Shown: in pieces, positions 54,284 to 62,981 of the stretch
Position numbering within the stretch: position 1 is the first letter of the stretch
Layout of the letters: every line of letters begins with the position of its first letter
Origin: Bacillota bacterium
GTDB taxonomy: Bacteria; Bacillota; Limnochordia; Darwinibacteriales; Darwinibacteriaceae
Direction of reading: 5' to 3'
Assembly: GCA_012837385.1 (NCBI GenBank)
Contig: DURH01000020.1
Coordinates: 191,972-255,971 of the forward strand
DNA length: 64,000 nt
The notes under the pieces: model-generated
Seen by the model: only the letters and a program-made list of their open reading frames with translations
What the model was told of the DNA's origin: nothing
The model's database searches: none
Position numbers and translations under genes: made by a program

Positions 54284-54315
54284 CACATACACCCCCAAGG
54301 GTTAATTCCAGGACT

Positions 54316-54324
54316 ATTATAACA
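54316..54324 (-). promoter_or_regulatory. extended -10 promoter for the PBP gene
   Basis: Minus-strand TGTTATAAT (RC of 54316-54324), a TGn-extended -10. No good -35 was seen. Confidence 0.5.
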
Positions 54325-54401
54325 TATAACTTCGGCAAATAGTCCCAAACCACTGGGGTTGCATCTGCAACTTTAGGAGCACTTGAGGGAGGTGAGCCTC
54401 C

Positions 54402-55088
54402 GTGGTACACTGGCAGGGGAAGAGCAGACCCACTTGGCGTACTTATTTAGGCCTGATACTTCTGATCCTGGTCTTGTTCGCAGTGCTGGCAACCATGGTT
54501 ATGGAAAGCCGCCTAGCTCCCGTTTTGCACACTTGGGCGCGTACTAAGGCGGTGAATCTAGCCACTTCCGCCATTAACTTGGCGGTGGCGGAGATTATGG
54601 CGGGAACTATGAGCAGTGCCAAGATCGCCAGCGTAATCAGGGACGAAGTGGGCAGCCTCCAAGGAGTTCAGTATGATATGGGAGAAATAAACAGGGTGAG
54701 CAGCCAGGCCTCTCAGATGATTCTGCAGGCGTTGACTGACTTGGGTGAGGAGGCCTTTTCCATACCTGTGGGACTGCTCAGCGGTTTGGATTTCCTGGCC
54801 GCTTGGGGTCCCGGAATTCCTGTGCGGATGATTCCCGCCGGGGCTCTAACTGCAAAACCGGTGGCCAGTTTTGAAAGCGCTGGCATTAATCAAACATGGC
54901 ACAGAGTGTTCCTTGATCTGCAAGTGACCATGAGGGTTGCGGCTCCCCTGATGGTAGACGAAATCGTGGTGGCAGCTCGGATCCCCATTGTCGAAGAAGT
55001 GTTCATGGGCGCAGTGCCCAGCTGGTATTTTGCTGGCCAGGAGAACCTCACCCTGAGAGATGGCCGTTTAGAGTTTCCTTTGAATTGA
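54402..55088 (+). CDS. yunB: sporulation protein YunB
   Basis: 228 residues: a membrane segment at about 15-35 (LGLILLILVLFAVLATMVM), then an extracytoplasmic domain with the YunB pattern KAVNLATSAINLAVAEIM, VQYDMGEINRVSSQASQM and SIPVGLLSGLDFLAAWGPGI. Mother-cell gene required for normal spores in Bacillus by family. GTG 54402 after GGGAGGTGAG. 9 bases before the LeuRS-like gene, so they may form an operon. Confidence 0.9.
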   Translation: MVHWQGKSRPTWRTYLGLILLILVLFAVLATMVMESRLAPVLHTWARTKAVNLATSAINLAVAEIMAGTMSSAKIASVIRDEVGSLQGVQYDMGEINRVSSQASQMILQALTDLGEEAFSIPVGLLSGLDFLAAWGPGIPVRMIPAGALTAKPVASFESAGINQTWHRVFLDLQVTMRVAAPLMVDEIVVAARIPIVEEVFMGAVPSWYFAGQENLTLRDGRLEFPLN

Positions 55089-55097
55089 GGGTAGTTC

Positions 55098-55901
55098 ATG
55101 CAGCGCTACAATCACAGTCTGGTAGAGAGAAAATGGCTGAGTATCGTGTCCCAGGAGAAGCACCAAAAGGATAGCCTTCCGAGGGTGGGTACCGTGTTGG
55201 TTCCAGGTGATTCGGAGGCGGTGGAGCTGGAAAATGCCAGGCTCCTGGTACTGGCGGATTTCTTTGCTTCGGTTCGCTGGGGAAGGGATTTCCGGCATGA
55301 AGTGGTGAGCGGGGACGGCCGCCTGATGAGATCAATTGAGCGCCTGGGAATAATCTGGCGCCCTGCAGAGCAAGGCTGCAGCTGGGACTTTGCAGTTGCG
55401 CCCCGAGATTTCCCGCACCTGAGCGGCAGTTTGCCCTGCAGCGAAACCTTTCTGTGCGGCCGCTTGCTGGAAGGGATGGCCCTCAGTGATCTACTGCTTG
55501 ACTTTGGTGGAGACGCTCTGCGCATTTACTTTTTGTTCCAGGGCCCGCCTGAGCGTGATTACAGGTTCAACTGGCGGAACTTGGTGAGTGCCCACCGCTT
55601 TGTGCAGAGGGTATGGCGCCTCGGGCAGAAGGTTGAGGCCGCAGGTTCAGAAACCCAGGAGGGCCCTATGGCGGAGTTGGCTGGAGTGGTACAAGCCCGG
55701 ATAGCTCGCCGGAAGCCCCATACCGCTCTGGCAGCCATAATGGCTTTCCTACAAAACAAAACCGCCCTCTCAGAATGGGAAGTGAGAGTGGCGGCGGATA
55801 TCTTGAAGCCATTTACGCCTTTTTTGAGCGCTGAACTATTGAGCTTGGTGGCGGCGGTCCAAGATGATGATGGTGGGCAGCGTGATCAAGCAGATCGCTA
55901 A
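55098..55901 (+). CDS. leucyl-tRNA synthetase-like protein lacking HIGH, KMSKS and editing domain
   Basis: 267 residues that align by eye with leucyl-tRNA synthetase in pieces. Residues 1-20 (RYNHSLVERKW) match the LeuRS start; about 44-85 (NARLLVLADFFASVRWGRDF, then SIERLGIIW) match the LeuRS stretch after HIGH, but the HVGH histidines are gone; about 138-175 (GGDALRIYFLFQGPPERDY, AHRFVQRVWRL) match the LeuRS segment after KMSKS, with KMSKS missing; about 198-250 (TALAAIMAFLQN, LKPFTPFLSAELL) match the anticodon-binding helices. The CP1 editing domain is absent. It cannot be an active synthetase; the frame is intact, so it is probably a functional relic or a regulator. Its last 66 bases overlap the convergent lgt. 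Confidence 0.7.
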   Translation: MQRYNHSLVERKWLSIVSQEKHQKDSLPRVGTVLVPGDSEAVELENARLLVLADFFASVRWGRDFRHEVVSGDGRLMRSIERLGIIWRPAEQGCSWDFAVAPRDFPHLSGSLPCSETFLCGRLLEGMALSDLLLDFGGDALRIYFLFQGPPERDYRFNWRNLVSAHRFVQRVWRLGQKVEAAGSETQEGPMAELAGVVQARIARRKPHTALAAIMAFLQNKTALSEWEVRVAADILKPFTPFLSAELLSLVAAVQDDDGGQRDQADR

Positions 55902-56573
55902 GGCGATGATCTGACTGAGCACGAAGGGTCCGTACAGTTCGCTGTGCTGGCGAATGAAGTCCAGGAAAAACCTGACCAGGGAATGGAGGAACAGCACGCG
56001 GAAAAAAGCATACCCATGGTATTTGGGAGCCTTAGCCCATTTCCAGGCCAAGGGCAGAATTACAAGTGATGCTGCCACCTCATACAGCTGGCTGGGATGC
56101 ACAGGACCTAAGCTGGTGGGAAACTCCACACCCCAAGGCAGATTAGTAGGGGGGCCATAGAGCTCACCGCTGAGGAAGTTGCCTAAACGGATGAAAACGT
56201 GGCCCACGGGAAGAATGGGTGACGCGATATCCGCGAGCTGCCAGTATTTCAGCTGGTGCTTGCGCACATAGAAAATGCCCACTACCATAATTGTAAAGAT
56301 GGCACCATGGGAAGCCATACCACCCCTGGCGAAGATCTCCGCGGGATGTTCTAAGAAATAGCGCCAGTGGGGCAAGATTGCGCCCAGCCGGCTGCCGATG
56401 AGCCCAGTAAAAGCGCTTAGGAAGTAGAGATTCTCCACCAGTCTCTGATCAAGGCCGTGGAGTTTGGCGAAATATCTGCTTATATAAAAAGCTGCCACAA
56501 ACGTGCAGGCCATTAATATTCCATACCAGTAGATATCTAGTGAACCAATGCTGAAGGCTATCGGAGCCACCAT
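55836..56573 (-). CDS. lgt: prolipoprotein diacylglyceryl transferase
   Basis: Integral membrane enzyme attaching diacylglycerol to the lipobox Cys, before LspA cuts. About 245 residues, seven hydrophobic segments. Seen: GSRLGAILPHWRYF, GGMASHGAIFTI, GNFLSGELYGPPTNLPWGVEF and the HPSQLYE motif. ATG 56573 (minus strand) is preferred over GTG 56579, which lies in the CGAGGTG ribosome site. Its 3' end overlaps the LeuRS-like gene on the other strand by 66 bases. Confidence 0.95.
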   Translation of the reverse strand: MVAPIAFSIGSLDIYWYGILMACTFVAAFYISRYFAKLHGLDQRLVENLYFLSAFTGLIGSRLGAILPHWRYFLEHPAEIFARGGMASHGAIFTIMVVGIFYVRKHQLKYWQLADIASPILPVGHVFIRLGNFLSGELYGPPTNLPWGVEFPTSLGPVHPSQLYEVAASLVILPLAWKWAKAPKYHGYAFFRVLFLHSLVRFFLDFIRQHSELYGPFVLSQIIALAICLITLPTIIILDRRHQAQ

Positions 56574-56648
56574 GATCACCTCGCGAACTCTGATAGAGGA
56601 TTATTCCACTTTGTTCATGAAATACCTGCTCCCACAGGAGGAATAGCG

Positions 56649-57719
56649 ATGAAGAGAATTGTGTTAACTGGGGGAGGCACGGCGGGGCATGTCACGCCGC
56701 ACTTTGCCCTCGCTCCTTACCTTAAAGAAAAAGGCTGGGACATTTACTATATAGGCACCCACGAAGGAATTGAGCGCCAGCTGGTGGGCGAACGGTTTCC
56801 GTATTACCCCATCAGTGCTGGAAAACTGCGGCGTTATTTCGACTTCAAGAATCTCAGCGATCCTTTCCGGGTCGTCAAAGGTGTAGTCGATGCCTACGGG
56901 CATCTGCGGCGCATTAAGCCTGCAGTGGTTTTTAGCAAAGGCGGGTTTGTGGCCGTGCCGGTGACAGTTGCGGCGTGGCTGCTGCGCATCCCTGTGATTC
57001 TCCATGAGTCTGATCTTACTCCCGGCCTGGCTAACAAACTCAGTCTGCCCTTTGCCCAAAAGCTCTGCGTTACCTTTCCCGAATCGGTCCACCATTTGAA
57101 AGGTCGGGCTGGTCAGAAGGTGGTGGTGACAGGAACGCCCATCCGTGCCGAGCTGTTCCAAGGGTCCCGTCAGAAGGGGCTTAAGATGTGTGGATTCAGC
57201 CCTGGGGTCCCTGTGCTTCTGGTGATGGGAGGCAGCCTTGGTTCGGCTGTTCTCAACAGAACCATCCGCGAGAACCTCCAAGAAATCACCGGGAACTATC
57301 AGATCATCCATCTCTGCGGCAGGGATAATCTCGATCCAAACGTGAGCCATCCACACTATTTCCAGTTGGAGTATGCCAACGAAGAACTGCCCCATCTCCT
57401 GGCGGCTGCAGACTTTGTGCTGTCTAGAGCAGGAGCCAACGCGATTTTCGAGCTGGCCGCGCTAGCTAAGCCCAATATCCTGGTGCCCCTTTCCAAGCAG
57501 GCCAGCCGCGGTGACCAAATCCTCAACGCCGCTTCCTTTGAGAAGCAGGGATTCAGCGTGGTTGTTCAGGAAGAAGAACTGACAGGGCGAGTTCTCCAGG
57601 AAAAGTTGGCGCTGCTGGCCCGGGAGAAGCAGAGATTTGTCGAAGCTATGGAGTCTTCTCCAATAAAGAATGGGACTGGGAGCATACTAAGGCTGATTGA
57701 GGAAGTGGCACGATATTAG
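56649..57719 (+). CDS. murG: MurG paralogue, lipid-linked GlcNAc transferase
   Basis: 356 residues of the MurG family (GT28), which adds GlcNAc to lipid I on the inner membrane face. Seen: TGGGTAGHVTPHFALAPYLK (about 7-26), SKGGFVAVPVTVAA, ILHESDLTPGLANKLS, MGGSLGSAVLNRTI, and SRAGANAIFELAALAKP. The genuine dcw-cluster murG was not in this window, so this may be a second, paralogous copy as in several Clostridia (compare the ykuN-type/UgtP outgroups). ATG 56649 with ACAGGAGG upstream. Ends in the palindromic operator of wrbA. Confidence 0.88.
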   Translation: MKRIVLTGGGTAGHVTPHFALAPYLKEKGWDIYYIGTHEGIERQLVGERFPYYPISAGKLRRYFDFKNLSDPFRVVKGVVDAYGHLRRIKPAVVFSKGGFVAVPVTVAAWLLRIPVILHESDLTPGLANKLSLPFAQKLCVTFPESVHHLKGRAGQKVVVTGTPIRAELFQGSRQKGLKMCGFSPGVPVLLVMGGSLGSAVLNRTIRENLQEITGNYQIIHLCGRDNLDPNVSHPHYFQLEYANEELPHLLAAADFVLSRAGANAIFELAALAKPNILVPLSKQASRGDQILNAASFEKQGFSVVVQEEELTGRVLQEKLALLAREKQRFVEAMESSPIKNGTGSILRLIEEVARY

Positions 57720-57738
57720 TTGCGATCGCAACTAATAT
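57713..57738. promoter_or_regulatory. 26-bp perfect palindrome, likely repressor operator
   Basis: Perfect dyad of 13-base arms centred between 57725 and 57726 (core TAGTTGCGATCGCAACTA). It covers the -35 and part of the spacer of the wrbA promoter and the end of murG. MarR-type operators often have this shape; the regulator is not in the window. Confidence 0.7.
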
Positions 57739-57748
57739 ATGGTAAAAT
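57720..57748 (+). promoter_or_regulatory. promoter of the wrbA-like gene
   Basis: TTGCGA (57720-57725), 17-base spacer, TAAAAT (57743-57748). The palindrome lies over the -35. Confidence 0.65.
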
Positions 57749-57780
57749 TTAGCTACACCATAAGGATGGGAGTGACTGGA

Positions 57781-58389
57781 ATGTCAGTTAAACTTGCCGT
57801 GATTTACTACAGTTCCACGGGGACCAACTATCAACTAGCCCAGTGGGCGAAGGAAGGAGCCGAGGAACTGGGCGCGGAAGTGAAAGTGCTCAAAGTTCCT
57901 GAACTGGCTCCACAGGCTGCGATTGATTCCAATCCTGCCTGGAAGGCTAATCATGAAGCGACGAAAGACGTTCCCGAGGTCCAGCTGTCCGATTTAGAAT
58001 GGGCTGATGCGTATATTTTCAGTGTACCAACCCGTTTTGGCAACATGGCCTCTCAGATGCGGCAGTTCCTGGATACAACTGGTGGGCTGTGGTTCCGCGG
58101 GAAGTTGGCCAACAAGGTCGTAAGCGCAATGACTTCCGCCCAGAACCCCCATGGGGGGCAAGAAGCCACCCTGTTGTCGCTGTATACGAACATGTACCAT
58201 TGGGGCGCGATTGTTGTGGCCCCAGGCTACACTGATCCGTCCATATTTGCTGCAGGGGGCAATCCATATGGAACTAGTGTCTCAGTGGATCAAGAAGGAA
58301 AGATGGTAGAAGACGTGGAGGCTGCGGTGAAGTACCAAGCTAAGCGGACAGTAACCGTTGCCAAATGGCTTAAGCAGGGCAAAGAATAA
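57781..58389 (+). CDS. wrbA: WrbA-like NAD(P)H:quinone oxidoreductase (flavodoxin fold)
   Basis: FMN-binding quinone reductase that keeps quinones two-electron reduced, protecting against redox cycling. 202 residues. Seen: [15 protein letters not shown] (FMN phosphate loop), [20 protein letters not shown] and [19 protein letters not shown], both family signatures. ATG 57781 is favoured; ATG 57766 and GTG 57772 are alternative starts with weak sites. A palindromic operator at its promoter suggests induction by a chemical signal. Next on the other strand is superoxide reductase. Confidence 0.9.
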   Translation: MSVKLAVIYYSSTGTNYQLAQWAKEGAEELGAEVKVLKVPELAPQAAIDSNPAWKANHEATKDVPEVQLSDLEWADAYIFSVPTRFGNMASQMRQFLDTTGGLWFRGKLANKVVSAMTSAQNPHGGQEATLLSLYTNMYHWGAIVVAPGYTDPSIFAAGGNPYGTSVSVDQEGKMVEDVEAAVKYQAKRTVTVAKWLKQGKE

Positions 58390-58406
58390 TAGGAGTTTGA
58401 AGAGTT

Positions 58407-58435
58407 AAGGGCAGGATAACCTGCCCTTTTTTTTT
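58407..58435. terminator. Intrinsic terminator (wrbA; perhaps also sor)
   Basis: AAGGGCAGG/CCTGCCCTT, loop ATAA, followed by nine T on the plus strand. Confidence 0.85.
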
Positions 58436-58823
58436 AGTTGACTGTAATGGCTTTGGCGCTCTCCCAAAGACCGTGGATGTTGCAGTAGCTCAGGGCGATG
58501 AGGGTGCCGCTTTCTTTCAAACGGACCTTTACCTTGGCATAGGGTTCAGTGTAGCAAGGTCCTGCCTGTGCACCCTTGAGTCCTTCACCGTGTATTGTGA
58601 ACTGGATATCCGCTAACTCGAACGTAAACCCTTCAGTGGGCTGGAACAACAGCTTAATCCAGCGGATATGGTGCTCTGCTGTGTTGGGGTGGGGCACTTC
58701 CGCACCTACGCTCACAGTAATCTCAACGGCTTCGTCGGCCCCGACGTTTTCCGGGGCTTCAATCACGGGAACATGTTTCTCGTTCTTCCAATCTCCGCTG
58801 CGCAATACGTCACCGAGTTTCAT
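58434..58823 (-). CDS. sor: superoxide reductase (neelaredoxin-type)
   Basis: Non-haem iron protein reducing superoxide to peroxide without making oxygen, typical of anaerobes. 129 residues, only the catalytic Fe(His)4Cys domain; no N-terminal desulforedoxin rubredoxin-like site. Ligands by eye: Glu15-Lys16-His17, His45 and His51 in HPNTAEHH, and Cys114/His117 in SYCNIHGLW. AAGGAGGTAGGC precedes the start on the minus strand. Convergent with wrbA. Confidence 0.94.
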   Translation of the reverse strand: MKLGDVLRSGDWKNEKHVPVIEAPENVGADEAVEITVSVGAEVPHPNTAEHHIRWIKLLFQPTEGFTFELADIQFTIHGEGLKGAQAGPCYTEPYAKVKVRLKESGTLIALSYCNIHGLWESAKAITVN

Positions 58824-58940
58824 AGCCTACCTCCTTAAGCGATATTTTTGATCCATACTTCGAGAGTTGGCTGATTTCTCCTGCCCTTCTTTCTGTAATA
58901 AACGACAGTAAGCGGTGCATTCTACTAGGGAGGTGAGACT

Positions 58941-59111
58941 ATGACTACGTGTCCATTTTGCAATCAGCCCATGGAAAGGGTCACCCCTGACGAACAGGAG
59001 GCTTTCACTGATCTGTATCGCTGTGGCGCCTGCCAAGTGGAGCAGGCAGTGTATTGGGAACATGGAGAAAGGCTTCTAGCCTGGGATCATGATCCAAGTG
59101 ACGAGATCTGA
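58941..59111 (+). CDS. small zinc-ribbon protein, 56 residues
   Basis: Begins MTTCPFCNQPMERV with a CxxC, then YRCGACQVEQAVYW with a second CxxC, and an acidic end. Clear GGGAGGTGAG ribosome site eight bases before ATG 58941. Family not recognised; a four-Cys zinc knuckle is the only visible feature. It stops 11 bases before the PrsW gene, suggesting co-expression. Confidence 0.6.
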   Translation: MTTCPFCNQPMERVTPDEQEAFTDLYRCGACQVEQAVYWEHGERLLAWDHDPSDEI

Positions 59112-59122
59112 GAGGTGATGGA

Positions 59123-59782
59123 TTGGGCGTTGTGTTTTTGGCGTCACTGATCCCAGGCCTTTTTTGGCTTTGGTTTTTTCGGCGCTACGATGTGGGAGAC
59201 AAGGAACCTGCGGCCCGGTTGGCCTTGTGCATGCTTTTTGGTGCTTTGGCTGTGCTTCCCACCTTGAGTTGGGAGGCACCTTTTCGCGAGCAGCTGCAGA
59301 ATACCAATGCCCCTTTGGTTCAGTTGGCTCTGTCCTTTCTCGTTGTAGGTCTCGGCGAGGAATTGTTCAAACTGGTCGCCGTCTATTTAGCTGTTATCGG
59401 GGCTGAGGAGTTCAGTGAACCAATGGATGGTATTCTTTACGCCATTGCCACCGGCATCGGGTTTTCGGTGGTTGAGAATATCCTCTATATCTCTGCTTTC
59501 GGCTTGGCAGTAGCTCCTCTGCGTGGCACTATTGCCGTTTTGGCCCATATCTCCTTTTCAGGATTGGCAGGATCCTTTCTAGGCAGGGCCAGGTTCGAGG
59601 ATAGGCCCTTTTTCACTTTGGCCAAAGGACTAGCGGTGGCTGTTTGGGCCCATGGATTGTATGATTTTCTCCTCATCACCGAAGCATTCTCACCCCTGAC
59701 AGTAGTGGTGTACATCGGAATGCTGCAGTACATGCTCTTTGCTGCTATCCGCCGAGCAGTGAAATCCCCTGCTCAAAGGTAA
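59123..59782 (+). CDS. PrsW family intramembrane metalloprotease
   Basis: 219 residues, about seven hydrophobic segments. Seen: GEELFKL with Glu79, Glu80 and Lys83 (EExxK), IGFSVVENILYI with Glu118-Asn119, and AHISFSGLAG with His142, the zinc-site set of the CAAX/PrsW superfamily. PrsW in Bacillus cuts an anti-sigma factor; the target here is unknown. TTG 59123 start after GAGAGGTG. Confidence 0.88.
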   Translation: MGVVFLASLIPGLFWLWFFRRYDVGDKEPAARLALCMLFGALAVLPTLSWEAPFREQLQNTNAPLVQLALSFLVVGLGEELFKLVAVYLAVIGAEEFSEPMDGILYAIATGIGFSVVENILYISAFGLAVAPLRGTIAVLAHISFSGLAGSFLGRARFEDRPFFTLAKGLAVAVWAHGLYDFLLITEAFSPLTVVVYIGMLQYMLFAAIRRAVKSPAQR

Positions 59783-59785
59783 ACC

Positions 59786-59815
59786 TTGTCTAAGGAGTGT
59801 CCTGTATGCTAGAAT
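59786..59815 (+). promoter_or_regulatory. promoter for yebC
   Basis: TTGTCT (59786-59791), 18-base spacer, TAGAAT (59810-59815) with extended TGC before it. Confidence 0.6.
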
Positions 59816-59838
59816 AGGGAAGGAAAGGGTGTGACGGT

Positions 59839-60564
59839 ATGGCAGGACATTCCAAGTGGGCCAATATTAAGCACAAGAAGGCCAAGGAAGATGCTAAGCG
59901 CGGCCAGGTTTTCACCAAGATAGGGCGGAAGATCACCGTGGCGGCCAAGGAGGGCGGGCCTGACCCTGAAGCTAATGTACGTCTCCGCCTAGCCATTGAT
60001 GAAGCCCGAGCTGCCAATATGCCTAACGATAACATTGAGCGCGCCATCCAAAGAGCAGTCGGGGGCCTGGACGGAGCATCGTATTCCGAGGTATTCTACG
60101 AGGGCTATGGGCCGAACGGAGTAGCTATTATGCTGCATACCTTGACGGATAACCGTAACCGCACTGCAGGCGAAGTCCGCCATCGGTTCTCCAAGTATGG
60201 AGGGAACCTGGGGGAGAGCGGTTGCGTGGCCTGGATGTTCCAGCGGCGGGGCCTCCTGGTTGTGGAGCGCGGCGAAGATGTGGATGAAGATGAGATCATG
60301 CTGCAAGCCCTGGAAGCAGGTGCCGAGGACGTGGTCGTAGAGGGCGATGTGATTGAGATCCTGACCGATCCCAGCAACTTCCTTGAGATCAAGGGCGAAC
60401 TGGAGAGCCAGGGTATGTCGTTTCTTGGCGCAGAGATCAGCTTTGTTCCTCAAAACACTGTCCAGATCGGGGCAGAGCAGGCTGAGACGGTGGAGAAGCT
60501 CATTGAGATGCTGGAGGAACTGGACGAAGTACAAGAGGTCTATTCTAATTACGAGGTACAGTAG
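59839..60564 (+). CDS. yebC: YebC/PmpR/TACO1 family protein
   Basis: 241 residues, full length. Seen: MAGHSKWANIKHKKAKEDAK, KIGRKITVAAKEGGPDPEAN, NVR-type helix, YEGYGPNGVAIMLHTLTDN, and GGNLGESGCVAWMF. Family members regulate transcription or help ribosomes pass proline stretches. It is next to ruvCAB in many bacteria, as here. Confidence 0.95.
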   Translation: MAGHSKWANIKHKKAKEDAKRGQVFTKIGRKITVAAKEGGPDPEANVRLRLAIDEARAANMPNDNIERAIQRAVGGLDGASYSEVFYEGYGPNGVAIMLHTLTDNRNRTAGEVRHRFSKYGGNLGESGCVAWMFQRRGLLVVERGEDVDEDEIMLQALEAGAEDVVVEGDVIEILTDPSNFLEIKGELESQGMSFLGAEISFVPQNTVQIGAEQAETVEKLIEMLEELDEVQEVYSNYEVQ

Positions 60565-60629
60565 GAGTACAATAATAATGGAATACTGTCCGAGCCGCGG
60601 GGCATACTTACTCCCAGGGAGGTAATGGT

Positions 60630-60737
60630 ATGCGCAGAGCGGTGGTGCTCGTGGTAATCGGATTAATCTGCTTTATCTTGGCCTTTCTTTTGTCGCAAAG
60701 ACTGTTTCCTCTAGCTTTTGGTTCTTTTTCAGCCTAG
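60630..60737 (+). CDS. small single-pass membrane protein, 35 residues
   Basis: MRRAVVLVVIGLICFILAFL then a short polar end: one membrane helix with a basic N-terminus. GGGAGGT six bases before ATG 60630 makes translation plausible. Unrecognised. It is followed by its own terminator before ruvC. Confidence 0.5.
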   Translation: MRRAVVLVVIGLICFILAFLLSQRLFPLAFGSFSA

Positions 60738-60747
60738 GGGAGAAGAC

Positions 60748-60781
60748 AACCTCAACCGCATGGATTGAGGTTCTTTTTTTG
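60748..60781 (+). terminator. Intrinsic terminator
   Basis: AACCTCAA/TTGAGGTT with a 9-base loop, then CTTTTTTT. Confidence 0.85.
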
Positions 60782-60859
60782 CCTGATCCCCGGCTTCGCA
60801 GGACCCCAGGCAAGGACTTGCCGTGAACTGCGTCGAATAGAAGGGCGAGGTGTAATGCA

Positions 60860-61351
60860 GTGATTACATTGGGAATTGACCCTGGGACAGCTATTACAGG
60901 CTTTGGTGTGGTGCGGGTGGAACACAACCGGCATACTGTCCTGGGCTATGGTGCGATACGCACCTCATCCAAGGAAGCCACGGCCAAGCGCCTAGAGACG
61001 ATTTACCAGGAGCTCAGCAGTCTGATCAAGGAGTTTGAACCAGACTGCTTGGCTGTGGAAGAACTCTTTTTCAACAAAAACTCTGCCACGGCGCTTGCGG
61101 TGGGACAAGCTAGGGGAGTAGCCATTTTGGCTGGTTCCCATGCTGGGCTGCCAGTTTATGAGTACACGCCTCTTCAGGTGAAGACGGCGGTGACCGGTTA
61201 TGGACGGGCCGACAAAGAACAGGTGGCATACATGGTGCGCATGCTCCTGGGGCTGCAGACAACTCCGCAACCCGACGACATCACTGATGCTTTGGCCATC
61301 TGCATCTGCCATGGCTATAACTCCAATAACTGGGGGAGGAGAGGCGAATGA
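60860..61351 (+). CDS. ruvC: Holliday junction resolvase RuvC
   Basis: 163 residues. Acidic catalytic residues: Asp in LGIDPGTAITGFGV, Glu pair in LAVEELFFNKN, Asp in PDDITDALAICICH. Cuts junctions after RuvAB migration. GTG 60860 start with GCGAGGTG. Overlaps ruvA by 4 bases. Confidence 0.96.
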   Translation: MITLGIDPGTAITGFGVVRVEHNRHTVLGYGAIRTSSKEATAKRLETIYQELSSLIKEFEPDCLAVEELFFNKNSATALAVGQARGVAILAGSHAGLPVYEYTPLQVKTAVTGYGRADKEQVAYMVRMLLGLQTTPQPDDITDALAICICHGYNSNNWGRRGE

Positions 61352-61980
61352 TAGTATCCTTAAAGGGTCGGCTGTTGGATGCAGCGGACAGCATAGTGTT
61401 CCTAGAAGTACAAGGGGTTGGGTTTGAGGTAAATGCGTCGGCATCTGTCCTTAAGTCTCTGCCGCCATTAGGCCAGGAGCTGCAGGTGTTCACTTACCTG
61501 CAGGTGCGAGAGGACAATATGGCGCTCTACGGCTTCTCATCCTGGGAGGAGCGTCGCCTGTTTGAAAAGATTATCAGCGTTGCTGGGATCGGGCCTAAGA
61601 GCGGTTTAGCCATCATTTCCAGCATTGATCCAGAGGGCTTTATCCGCGCTGTACAGACCCAGGATCTAAAGACCCTCACTACTCTGCCTGGAGTTGGCAA
61701 GAAGACTGGGCAGAGGATTCTCTTGGAATTGAAGGACGCTTTCAAGCACGTCGAGTTGCCTGAATCCCATGAAGACGCTCCTGATCTGCCAGGGGATATC
61801 GTGGAAGATGCACTGGAGGCTTTGATCGCGCTGGGTTACAGCAGCAGTGAGGCGCAGCGCATGGTTGATTTGGCCCAGCCTCAGTTAGATCAGCAGTATG
61901 ATCTGCAAGAGCTGCTGAAAACGGCACTGGCTCAAAACAGCCAGCAAAGGGGTGAACGTACTTGGAAACGGAACGGATAG
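61348..61980 (+). CDS. ruvA: Holliday junction DNA helicase subunit RuvA
   Basis: 210 residues: OB-fold domain ([21 protein letters not shown]), helix-hairpin-helix centre ([13 protein letters not shown] and [17 protein letters not shown]), and a C-terminal domain III with [16 protein letters not shown] that contacts RuvB. Overlaps ruvB by 19 bases. Confidence 0.96.
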   Translation: MIVSLKGRLLDAADSIVFLEVQGVGFEVNASASVLKSLPPLGQELQVFTYLQVREDNMALYGFSSWEERRLFEKIISVAGIGPKSGLAIISSIDPEGFIRAVQTQDLKTLTTLPGVGKKTGQRILLELKDAFKHVELPESHEDAPDLPGDIVEDALEALIALGYSSSEAQRMVDLAQPQLDQQYDLQELLKTALAQNSQQRGERTWKRNG

Positions 61981-62981
61981 TAAGTGCCTGGAAACGGCCT
62001 GACGATTGGGATGTGGAGAGGTCACTGCGGCCAAGGAATTTAGCTGAGTATATCGGGCAGGACAAGGTGAAGGAACACCTACGCCTGTTCATTACCGCAG
62101 CCAAGCAGCGTGACGAGGCGCTGGATCATGTCCTGCTCTACGGTCCTCCTGGGTTGGGTAAGACCAGTTTGGCTCACATTATTGCTGGTGAGATGGGAGT
62201 GGGTATTCACACCACTTCAGGTCCTGCCATCGAGCGCCAGGGAGATCTAGTGGCCATCTTAACCAGCCTTCAGGCCAGAGATGTACTCTTTATCGACGAG
62301 ATTCACCGCCTGAGCAGGCAGGTAGAGGAGGTACTCTACCCCGCCATGGAAGACGGAGCCGTTGATATTGTTATCGGCAAGGGTCCTGGGGCCCGGTCTG
62401 TGCGCATCGATCTGCCTCCTTTTACCTTGGTGGGGGCCACCACCAGGGCCGGGATGCTCACTTCTCCCCTGCGTGACCGCTTTGGGATGTTGAGCCGCTT
62501 GGACCTTTATGAGACTAAGGATCTGCAGGCCATCGTCCTGAGGGCTGCTGACATATTGGACATAGAAATCGACCAGGCTGGAGCAGAGGAGATCGCCAAA
62601 CGCTCCCGGGGTACGCCGCGGGTGGCCAACCGCCTCCTCAAGCGGGTGAGGGACTATGCTCAGGTGCGGGCAGACAATCGCATCTCCCACGAGGTAGCCA
62701 AGGCAGCCCTCAGCCTGTTTGAGATTGATGGCAATGGGCTGGATCAGATGGACAGGCGCATCCTGTTCACCATCCACAAGGTGTTTGGCGGAGGGCCGGT
62801 GGGTGTGGACAGTCTCAGCGCCGCGATCGGCGAGGAAGCTGCCACCATTGAAGATGTCTATGAACCCTTCCTGCTGCAGCTGGGGCTGCTGCAGAGAACC
62901 GCGAGGGGACGCTGCCTCACCAATTTGGGCTATGAATACCTAGGCGTTCAACCCCCGGCGACAGCAGGTGAAGAGCTTTGA
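61962..62981 (+). CDS. ruvB: Holliday junction DNA helicase motor RuvB
   Basis: 339 residues AAA+ ATPase. Seen: [18 protein letters not shown], Walker [13 protein letters not shown], Walker [11 protein letters not shown], sensor region [18 protein letters not shown], and winged-helix end with [19 protein letters not shown] 61962 start with AAAGGGGTG. Overlaps recO by 4 bases, a somewhat unusual neighbour that links repair genes. Confidence 0.96.
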   Translation: METERIVSAWKRPDDWDVERSLRPRNLAEYIGQDKVKEHLRLFITAAKQRDEALDHVLLYGPPGLGKTSLAHIIAGEMGVGIHTTSGPAIERQGDLVAILTSLQARDVLFIDEIHRLSRQVEEVLYPAMEDGAVDIVIGKGPGARSVRIDLPPFTLVGATTRAGMLTSPLRDRFGMLSRLDLYETKDLQAIVLRAADILDIEIDQAGAEEIAKRSRGTPRVANRLLKRVRDYAQVRADNRISHEVAKAALSLFEIDGNGLDQMDRRILFTIHKVFGGGPVGVDSLSAAIGEEAATIEDVYEPFLLQLGLLQRTARGRCLTNLGYEYLGVQPPATAGEEL

